A stretch of 13,041 nucleotides of DNA, from assembly GCA_963536495.1 (NCBI GenBank), contig CAUTAF010000016.1:1-13041 (forward strand). The letters run 5' to 3'. A model generated the notes under the pieces. The model worked only from the letters and a program-made list of their open reading frames with translations. It was not told the DNA's origin and searched no databases. Position numbers and translations under genes: made by a program. Shown in pieces: positions 1 to 6,615 of this stretch. This DNA is from CAJPPJ01 sp963536495 (GTDB lineage Bacteria; Bacillota_I; Bacilli_A; RF39; UBA660). The stretch's first letter is position 1; each line of letters starts with the position of its first letter.

Positions 1-28
1 ATAAAATCTCCTCTTTAAAATTGTATCA
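1..28 (-). promoter_or_regulatory. Probable promoter -10 and ribosome binding site of a gene starting at the left edge
   Basis: Read on the minus strand, positions 13-7 give GAGGAGA, a strong Shine-Dalgarno sequence. The window ends five bases later on the bases AT, so an ATG would be completed by one G outside the window. An extended -10 element, TGATACAAT, lies at 28-20, with only a weak T-rich stretch at the -35 position. The space between the upstream terminator (78-107) and this site fits an independent promoter. The gene itself is not visible, so its product cannot be named. The ribosome binding site is more certain than the promoter. Confidence 0.45.
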
Positions 29-77
29 CTTTTATTAAAAATTAAAAAGATAAGCTTTATTTTATTGAACTTATTAA

Positions 78-107
78 AAAATAGATACATCTTTTTGTAT
101 CTATTTT
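78..107 (-). terminator. Intrinsic terminator of the LRR surface protein gene
   Basis: Two 12-base arms (78-89 and 96-107) are fully complementary around a 6-base loop. On the minus strand they are followed by a short T run. The hairpin overlaps the stop codon of the LRR gene at 106-108, a compact arrangement also seen at 10038-10067. It separates the LRR gene from the gene that seems to begin at the left edge. The stem is AT-rich, as expected for this base composition. Confidence 0.75.
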
Positions 108-3100
108 ATCTTATATAGTTTTTATTTTTCTTAATTAATTTATAACTAATTATTATTAATAATATTATTACTAAACTATATGTTTTTATACCAGTTTTAG
201 GATTTAACAAGCTTCCTTTTCTATTTAATAAATCATCTAGTTTTTCTATCATGTCTAACATTTCTTTTTTAGTAAAAGAGTCTTTATTATATAAGTCTTT
301 AGCTTGTTTTAATAATTTTTGAAACTCTTCTTCATTATATTTTCCACTATCTATTACTTCTTCTACATCTTTTATTTTTTCTTTTAATTTAGTTTTATTT
401 ATAGATAATTTAGATCTCATCTTTTTTATCACTTTTGTCATTTCATCTACTTCTTCTTGAGTTGATGTATCTTTAGACATATCTTTTGCTTCTTTTATCT
501 TATCTTTTAATACTTTAACTGTATCTTCTAAATAAAAATCTTCATCTATGTCTTTTGCTATTTCTTTTTCTAACTCTTCAAAGTTAGCTTTATCTCTTAG
601 TTTATTGATTTCTTTTTTTATATCATCTATTTCTTTTTTAGTTTTTTCTATTAATTTTAATAAATCACTATCACTAGTAGTAGCAGAATAAGATCCTTTT
701 ATATTATCTTTTTCTGTTACTTTACCAGGTAAATAATTATTCTTAAGATTATCTACATCTAGTTTATTCTTAGTATCAAATGGATTTACTTTAGTATCAT
801 CTATTAGTTTTTCTAATTGTTTAACAAGATTATCTAACTCATCTTTCTTACTCATATCAGGAAGAGATGTTTTATCATATGGATCACTTCCTCTTGCTAT
901 TTCAACTGCATTAGAATATCCATCTCCATCTTTATCATCATCATCTTTATCTGCTATTCCGTCTTTATCAGTATCTCTTAAAAGTTTAATAGAAATATTC
1001 TTATTAAATGTATAAATTTTACCTTGTTCTTTATAAGTTATATTAAATGTATGTTCTTCTTCAGTACCAGTAAACAAATAATCTATTACTCCAGTTACAC
1101 TATTTGAATTATAAGTTAATCCATTTGCTTTATTTAAATATTCATAACTTACTAAATTATCTCTTACTGTTTTTATAAAGTTAGTATTATCGATATTATC
1201 TTCTTTAGCATAACTTCTTGTTATATTTATATTAACTGGTTTCTTATCTATTACTTCTAATGCTTCTGGATTTACTGTTACTGTTGGTAAGATATCTTCT
1301 TTTTCATATACTTTAACTGGTATATCAACTTCTTTAAATGTATCATCACTAAATGTTATTCTTACCTTAATAGTTTTATCCCCTTTATCAGTAAATGTAT
1401 TTTGACTTAATATTTCAAAGTTCTTAATATTTGTTGGTAAATTAGTTATCATTTCTTTTAAATTATTCACTGGTATTTCTTCATTTATTAAAGGTGTATA
1501 GTTTCCTTGATCAAATATAGGATTAAAACTATCTTCTTCTCCTGCTTCTACTTCAAAAGTATAATGCCAATAAATGCTATCATAACCATTATTAGGCCAA
1601 TATACTGTTGCATCTATTTGATGAGTTCCTATGTATTTAAATACATATTTATCTCCCACTTTTTCATAATTATAATTTTCATTTAAAAAATATTCTTTAT
1701 CATTATAAAATATTCTTGGTATTGTTATATATGAATTTTTTTTAACTTTAAATTTTCTAGATTCTGATACTCCAACTATATGCTTAATAGGAAGTTTTAT
1801 ATTTTGTGTTCTATTATTCCATAGAGTTATATAGCTTAATTTAGTATTTTTAGATAAATCTATTGTATTTAAATTATTATTCTCAAGAAAAATATTAGTT
1901 AATCCAATGTTATTTTCTATATTTAAATTTGTTATACCTAAATTTTTTAAATTTAATTCACCTAAATTAGGATTATTACTAAAATCTAAAGATTTTATTT
2001 TTCCATTTTCATTTCCTTCTATTAAAACATTGCTAAGTTTTGTATTATTACTAAAATCTATAGTATCTTTTTCTGTTTTTAATCCAAATTTTAAAACTGA
2101 TAAATTAGGATTATTTCTTACATCTATATTTTCTAGTGGATTTTCATGTAATTCTAAACCTAGTAAGTTATTGTTTTTACTTAAATCTATATTTGAAATT
2201 TTATTATTATTTAACTTAACATACTTAATACCTGTTGGTAAATCTATATTTGAGATTTTATTGTTATTTAATTCCAAACTTTCTACAGTACTTGGAATTA
2301 TTATTTCTTCTATTTTATTATTAGATAAATCTACTCTATTTATACCTTCTGATAAAGTTATATTTTTTATATTATTACTATAGGCATATAAAGTTTTTAA
2401 AGTACTAGGAATTGTGATATTTTCTATTTTATTTTGACTTATATAAGCATATTCTACACCTTCTGGTAAAATTATAGATGTAAGAAGATTATTATATATA
2501 TCAAAATTAGTTACAGTACTTGGTACTGTAATTTCCCTTATTTTATTTCCACCTAAACTTACTTCCTTTATACCTTCTGGTAAAATTATAGATTCAATAT
2601 TTCCTCTTCCAGAATTATTATATAAAGATAATTTTTTTACACTACTAGGAATTGTTATTTCTTTTATATTATTATCACCTAAATAAACATCTACTATTCC
2701 ATTTGGAAGTTTTATATTTTTAATTCCAGAACCATCCATATAAAGAAATGTTAAAGCAGTTAAATGCGATAAATCTAAATTTTTTTCATTTATTGACAAT
2801 TTAACATCTATATGTTTAAGTTTTAAATTTTTTTCTAAATTTATAGAATTTGCTTTATAGGCTTTTATATTTAAAATTTCCAATTCTTTATTATATGAAA
2901 AATCAAGGTTTTCTTGTTCTATTCCAGGTAAATCTATTTTTAATAAATTAGATAAATATTCTATTCCATGTAATGTAGTTATTTTTTTATTTCTATCGTT
3001 TGGTACTATATTTTTAATTTTATCAAGTGCTTGTTTTGATAATTGTTCTTCTTCTTTTGCTTTAAGTTCTTCTTCAGTTATTTCAGGACCCAATTTTGGA

Positions 3101-3366
3101 TCATTTAAAAAATTTCTAGTATCAGATTTATAATATTCATCTTTATAATAGTACTCATCACTTAAATCATTACATTTATCCCTCATTATACATAAGACTA
3201 CACTTCTTCTTAAGTTTTCGTCTGGAAAAGCTTGTTTATAAGTTACATTATAATTTAACTCTTTTAATTTTTTATATTTTATTTTTGGTTTTTTAGTTAA
3301 TATTAAAAAAGATGTTATTAACATTAATAACACTAAAACTATAATTAATAACTTCTTCTTTTTCAT
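106..3366 (-). CDS. Sortase-anchored leucine-rich-repeat surface protein (adhesin-like)
   Basis: This is a 1086-residue exported protein, probably a wall-linked adhesin or ligand-binding protein; the ligand is unknown. Residues 6-24 form a hydrophobic signal. Residues near 47 (FPDENLRR) match the opening of BspA/internalin-like LRR proteins. LRRs run from about 130 to 530, with a strict 19-residue block at 215-389. Next come a Rib-like beta domain (about 615-690), an Ig-like region (about 695-795), a thrombospondin type 3-like calcium loop (DTDKDGIADKDDDD, from 798) and a charged helical part with two FIVAR-like repeats (about 930-1050). The C-terminus has NPKTG (1055-1059), a hydrophobic span and a KKNK tail, which is a sortase sorting signal with N instead of the usual L. 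The start is supported by AGAGG six bases upstream of the ATG. The only cysteines are C59 and C65. Transcription probably depends on the TA tract upstream. The order of domains is clear; the Rib and FIVAR names are by pattern only. Confidence 0.88.
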   Translation of the reverse strand: MKKKKLLIIVLVLLMLITSFLILTKKPKIKYKKLKELNYNVTYKQAFPDENLRRSVVLCIMRDKCNDLSDEYYYKDEYYKSDTRNFLNDPKLGPEITEEELKAKEEEQLSKQALDKIKNIVPNDRNKKITTLHGIEYLSNLLKIDLPGIEQENLDFSYNKELEILNIKAYKANSINLEKNLKLKHIDVKLSINEKNLDLSHLTALTFLYMDGSGIKNIKLPNGIVDVYLGDNNIKEITIPSSVKKLSLYNNSGRGNIESIILPEGIKEVSLGGNKIREITVPSTVTNFDIYNNLLTSIILPEGVEYAYISQNKIENITIPSTLKTLYAYSNNIKNITLSEGINRVDLSNNKIEEIIIPSTVESLELNNNKISNIDLPTGIKYVKLNNNKISNIDLSKNNNLLGLELHENPLENIDVRNNPNLSVLKFGLKTEKDTIDFSNNTKLSNVLIEGNENGKIKSLDFSNNPNLGELNLKNLGITNLNIENNIGLTNIFLENNNLNTIDLSKNTKLSYITLWNNRTQNIKLPIKHIVGVSESRKFKVKKNSYITIPRIFYNDKEYFLNENYNYEKVGDKYVFKYIGTHQIDATVYWPNNGYDSIYWHYTFEVEAGEEDSFNPIFDQGNYTPLINEEIPVNNLKEMITNLPTNIKNFEILSQNTFTDKGDKTIKVRITFSDDTFKEVDIPVKVYEKEDILPTVTVNPEALEVIDKKPVNINITRSYAKEDNIDNTNFIKTVRDNLVSYEYLNKANGLTYNSNSVTGVIDYLFTGTEEEHTFNITYKEQGKIYTFNKNISIKLLRDTDKDGIADKDDDDKDGDGYSNAVEIARGSDPYDKTSLPDMSKKDELDNLVKQLEKLIDDTKVNPFDTKNKLDVDNLKNNYLPGKVTEKDNIKGSYSATTSDSDLLKLIEKTKKEIDDIKKEINKLRDKANFEELEKEIAKDIDEDFYLEDTVKVLKDKIKEAKDMSKDTSTQEEVDEMTKVIKKMRSKLSINKTKLKEKIKDVEEVIDSGKYNEEEFQKLLKQAKDLYNKDSFTKKEMLDMIEKLDDLLNRKGSLLNPKTGIKTYSLVIILLIIISYKLIKKNKNYIR
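2200..2724 (-). repeat. In-frame 57-base leucine-rich repeats with a 114-base super-period
   Basis: Residues 215-389 of the LRR protein divide into nine units, eight of exactly 19 residues and one of 23 with a SGRG insertion. Units alternate between an IPSTV type and an LPEGI type, so the true period is 38 residues (114 bases). Each unit follows the pattern I-x-x-I-x-(L/I/V)-P-(S/E)-x-(V/I), then a short strand ending in an N-rich turn. The regularity suggests expansion by duplication. Unit number could vary between strains by recombination. Later repeats (after 390) are less regular and about 21 residues long. Confidence 0.8.
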
Positions 3367-3386
3367 AAGATACCTCTATTATCTTC

Positions 3387-3425
3387 ATTATATATATATA
3401 TATATATATATATATGCAATAACAA
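3387..3425 (-). promoter_or_regulatory. Likely promoter of the LRR gene spanning a (TA)13 tract
   Basis: On the minus strand a perfect TATAAT lies at 3392-3387, 20 bases upstream of the ATG. It is directly preceded by the TA tract. A TTGCAT at 3419-3414 could serve as -35, but with a 21-base spacer, four more than optimal. A TTGTTA at 3425-3420 could instead pair with a TATATA inside the tract at 17 bases. In either case the repeat sits within the core promoter. The gene upstream ends in a terminator at 3430-3466, so the promoter must lie between that terminator and the start codon. Confidence 0.55.
3389..3415. repeat. (TA)13 dinucleotide microsatellite
   Basis: Thirteen uninterrupted TA units plus one T make a 27-base tract between the LCP terminator and the LRR gene start. 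It is the only long pure dinucleotide run I see in the window. Tracts like this change length by slipped-strand mispairing. A change of two units would move the best -35/-10 spacing here from 21 to 17 bases. Confidence 0.95.
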
Positions 3426-3429
3426 TATA

Positions 3430-3466
3430 AAAAAATGTAAACACTTTTTGGGTGTCTACATTTTTT
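3430..3466 (-). terminator. Intrinsic terminator closing the pilin-dockerin-cohesin-LCP gene run
   Basis: Arms at 3435-3444 and 3452-3461 pair over ten positions with one mismatch, around a 7-base loop. A runs and T runs flank both sides and extend the stem, so the hairpin could work in both directions. On the minus strand it lies 22 bases after the LCP stop codon and ends in a T run. It marks the end of the five-gene unit. Confidence 0.85.
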
Positions 3467-3487
3467 ATTCAAATTTAATATTTTAGT

Positions 3488-5476
3488 TTATTCAAAATAT
3501 AATTTTAATTCTTTTGAAGTTAAATCTTTTGGTAAAACATTTTTACTACTTTGATTAACTATCTTTTTACTAGCATCTATATTTTTAGAATTAACTACTA
3601 CATTATTTAAATAATAAGTAATATTTAAATTAGTATAATATGAACTTTCCCATCTTTTAATATATGCTATATTTTTATTTGTAAAATCTGGTATTTTACA
3701 ATTTTCTTCACTACTTGTTTCACAGTCTTCTAATTTTATTTCTTCTTTTTTACTAATAGTTAAATTTATAGATTTTACATTTTCAAGTTTAGTATTAGCT
3801 TCTACACTTTGTGATAAAACTTTACCATTTATTGTAGAATTCTTATAAACTATCGTATATTTTATACTATGTAATTTTAAAAACTTTTCTGCTTCATCTT
3901 GGGTTGTTTTAGTAAAATCTGGTAATAGATTATGTTTATAATTAGTTAGATATGGTCCTGCTCCTATTTGTTTTACAGTATAATTAACATCCGGATCATA
4001 ATCAAAAGTAAAATCTACTTTTCTTTTTGAATTATTACTTAAATTAAAAGCCATATAATCTTTTAACTCTGCTATACTTTCTTTATTTGGTACATAAAAA
4101 TATATAGGTGTTTTAAACCAACTAACTTGAATATATTGATCACTTCCTGCTAACTTCATATTTTCCATATGAATATTTTTATTTGAATTTACTAGGAAAT
4201 TATAAAAAGATAAAATTGTGTTACTTCCCATATTAGTATTAACTCTAGAAGATAATTTATTTAATATTTCTTGAAATTTATCTATACTATTAATAGTTTT
4301 TACTTTTGTTACTATTGCTTTTATTATTTCTTGTTGCATTTCATTTCTTACAAAGTCATTAAATAAACCTTCATGATATTTTTTATCTTTTGGACAGTAT
4401 TTATAATGTTCTGGAGTGTTATTTTTTCTATGTCTTGCAAGTGCTAAAGCTTGTTCTCCGTTTAAATGTTGCATTCCTTTTTCTACTAATACAATATTTG
4501 TTCCCCACTGTCTTTTAGAATTTTGTTCACATATAGCATGTGGTACATCCATATCAATACCACCTAATATATCTACTAAATCAACTACTAATTTAAAATC
4601 TACTTTAACATAATAATCAATATTTACATTAAATGTTTGATTTAATGTTTTTTGAATACAATCATCATTAGCATAGTTTATTTTTCTTTCATTATCATTT
4701 GTACACGCTAATTTAAAATTAGTATCTCTTGGTATATTTAACATAGTAACATTCATAGTTTTAGGATTAACAGTTACTAACATTATTACATCACTATTTC
4801 CTCTACTAGATGCATCTTCATCAGTTCCAAGTAAAAGCATAGTAAAAGGTTTATCTATTGTTTTTGTACTTATTTTCTTTTTAACAATAGATTTAGTTAC
4901 AAGTACTTTTATTTTATTAAAATCTTCTTTATTAGTTAATAGCTTTTTAAAGTCACTTGGTAATATAGCGTATTTAATCTTTTTAGATAATAAATCACTA
5001 ATTAATTCTTCATAACTTTTATATTCTTTTAAAGTATTATTTTTATATAAAGAATTTATTTCTTCTACTATTTTCTTTGTTTCATCGCTTTCATTTATAT
5101 ATCCAATAGTATCATTTGATGGATTAAGATTATCTAAAGATACTAAAGAGTATGAATAACTAGATGTTTTATTTAAAGAATTAATACTCTTATATGTTTT
5201 ATTAGCATATATAAAAACTAAAATAAATATAATACTTAAAACTATCATAAAAGTTCTCTTTATATTTATTATTATTAAATTTTTAGTTTTATTAAAAAAT
5301 AAATAATCATTAATAAATAATATATTTAATAAGAAAATAATAGCAATTACTAAATATCTTATATTATTTTCAATATTATTAAAAAGTAATAAAGCATAAA
5401 TAAAAAACATACTAGAGATGAAAAAAAGAAGATTTAAAAAAGTATAATTTTTTAATTTTTTGCTTTTAGTTTTCAT
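3488..5476 (-). CDS. LytR-CpsA-Psr (LCP) family protein with PASTA-like C-terminal repeats
   Basis: LCP enzymes move undecaprenyl-phosphate-linked glycopolymers onto peptidoglycan outside the membrane. Three membrane segments lie at about 11-32, 40-60 and 74-91. An extracellular region at about 105-200 resembles the accessory domain of streptococcal CpsA. The LCP catalytic domain spans about 211-400, with GTDED (217-221), SSRGNSDV (223-230), IPRD (248-251) and LARHR (346-350), which supply the Asp and Arg residues that bind the pyrophosphate. A PASTA-like repeat at about 518-575 is followed by a weaker one at about 605-660. At 662 residues it is longer than most LCP proteins because of these additions. 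Six cysteines, all extracellular, may pair. The gene begins immediately after the cohesin stop codon. Its ribosome binding site (AAGGA) lies inside the end of that gene, so the two are probably translationally coupled. Its polymer substrate cannot be told from the sequence. Confidence 0.93.
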   Translation of the reverse strand: MKTKSKKLKNYTFLNLLFFISSMFFIYALLLFNNIENNIRYLVIAIIFLLNILFINDYLFFNKTKNLIIINIKRTFMIVLSIIFILVFIYANKTYKSINSLNKTSSYSYSLVSLDNLNPSNDTIGYINESDETKKIVEEINSLYKNNTLKEYKSYEELISDLLSKKIKYAILPSDFKKLLTNKEDFNKIKVLVTKSIVKKKISTKTIDKPFTMLLLGTDEDASSRGNSDVIMLVTVNPKTMNVTMLNIPRDTNFKLACTNDNERKINYANDDCIQKTLNQTFNVNIDYYVKVDFKLVVDLVDILGGIDMDVPHAICEQNSKRQWGTNIVLVEKGMQHLNGEQALALARHRKNNTPEHYKYCPKDKKYHEGLFNDFVRNEMQQEIIKAIVTKVKTINSIDKFQEILNKLSSRVNTNMGSNTILSFYNFLVNSNKNIHMENMKLAGSDQYIQVSWFKTPIYFYVPNKESIAELKDYMAFNLSNNSKRKVDFTFDYDPDVNYTVKQIGAGPYLTNYKHNLLPDFTKTTQDEAEKFLKLHSIKYTIVYKNSTINGKVLSQSVEANTKLENVKSINLTISKKEEIKLEDCETSSEENCKIPDFTNKNIAYIKRWESSYYTNLNITYYLNNVVVNSKNIDASKKIVNQSSKNVLPKDLTSKELKLYFE

Positions 5477-6607
5477 TTAACTTTTCCTTCTTTTTAAATA
5501 AGCAACAATAAATATTAAATATGTAATTATTAAAATACTACTTAATACGATAATTACTACTTTATCAATATTAATTTTTTTTATTTCTTTTTTATTTTCT
5601 TCTATTTGTAAAGTTTTTTCTGTTAATTCAAATCTATAATTATTTTCTTTTGATGTAGTTAAATTAACTGCTTTAAAGTATTCATAATTATTTTTTATTT
5701 CTTTTTTACCCTCTATAGCATATAAAGTATTATTAAAATCTAATATCATTTTATAATTTTCTTTATCTTTTAAGACTTTAAATATATTTCCTTTTTCATC
5801 TTTTACATAAAGAATTGTATATTTATTATTTTTTAATACTTCTATTTCTTCATCTTTTAGTTTTATTTTATCTTTTGTAAAACCTGATATATCTTCTATT
5901 TTTTTTCTAATTACAGAATATTCTTTATCATTAACTTTTATTCTTAATGGAGCTTTTTCTGGTACAAAGATATTTAATGTATATATTCTTACACTTTGAT
6001 TTTCTGCTTTTACTTCTATTTCTTTTTTATTCATACCTTCTTCTAAAGATACTTCTCCAATACCAGATATTGTTTGTGTTGCTTCTTGTTTTTCAGCATT
6101 TATAACAATAGATGTTTTAGTTTCTTTTAAAGTTACATCATAAGATATTTTATCTTTATTAAAACCAATATCATATCCTTCTACTGATAAATTTTTTAAA
6201 TAATTATTTGAACTATAATATTTTGGTTTTAAAATATTTACACTAGCTGTTTTTGATTCTACTGGACCTGGTGCTTCTGATAAATAATAAAGTTCATTTA
6301 AATTAAATTTAAAATTAGCATTACCAATATCTCTTGTTACAAAAGAAAATGTATATGTTAAACTTTTAGTATTTTCATTTTGTGCAACAAAAGTATCTAC
6401 TAATTTAGATCCACCTGTATATTTAAGTAATCTATCATCATATGTAACATTATATTTTCCACTTCCAAGAGGAGTTTGAGAAGATACTGTAACTCTAAAA
6501 GTAACTGTATTACCTACTACTACACTATTAGTATTAGAAATGGATACTGCTGCATTTACTTTTACTGTTAAAAATAATATTGATAATATACATAATATTT
6601 TTTTCAT
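5477..6607 (-). CDS. Membrane-anchored cohesin-domain protein
   Basis: This 376-residue protein has a signal peptide (1-19, ending VNA), a cohesin-like beta domain at about 20-127 (VVVGNTVTFRVTV, then a YDDRLLKYTGG strand typical of cohesins) and a cadherin-like beta-sandwich of the Cadherin-like (PF12733) type at about 136-215. An unrecognised lysine/glutamate-rich region precedes a membrane helix at about 349-370 and an RRK tail. Cohesins bind dockerins; here the likely partner is the dockerin of the glucosaminidase encoded 8 bases upstream. The protein would then be a membrane receptor that holds the enzyme outside the cell. It has no cysteine in the mature part. Its ribosome binding site (AGGAGA) overlaps the stop codon of the upstream gene. 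The cohesin call is by fold pattern and the dockerin next door; a generic Ig-like domain is the alternative. Confidence 0.78.
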   Translation of the reverse strand: MKKILCILSILFLTVKVNAAVSISNTNSVVVGNTVTFRVTVSSQTPLGSGKYNVTYDDRLLKYTGGSKLVDTFVAQNENTKSLTYTFSFVTRDIGNANFKFNLNELYYLSEAPGPVESKTASVNILKPKYYSSNNYLKNLSVEGYDIGFNKDKISYDVTLKETKTSIVINAEKQEATQTISGIGEVSLEEGMNKKEIEVKAENQSVRIYTLNIFVPEKAPLRIKVNDKEYSVIRKKIEDISGFTKDKIKLKDEEIEVLKNNKYTILYVKDEKGNIFKVLKDKENYKMILDFNNTLYAIEGKKEIKNNYEYFKAVNLTTSKENNYRFELTEKTLQIEENKKEIKKINIDKVVIIVLSSILIITYLIFIVAYLKRRKS

Positions 6608-6615
6608 TTTTTCTC

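Noticed and set aside
1907..2383. Open frame of 158 codons on the plus strand
   Set aside because: It is antisense to the 57-base LRR repeats. The product is a low-complexity repeat of F, L, S and K, with no ribosome binding site. The regular repeat explains the lack of stops.
3389..3415. Tract as a replication origin unwinding element or CRISPR leader
   Set aside because: There are no DnaA boxes, dnaA gene, spacers or direct repeats nearby. The tract lies directly before a gene with a ribosome binding site.
4416..4613. Plus-strand open frame opposite the LCP catalytic domain
   Set aside because: The minus-strand frame carries conserved LCP motifs over the same bases. The plus-strand frame has no recognisable signal.
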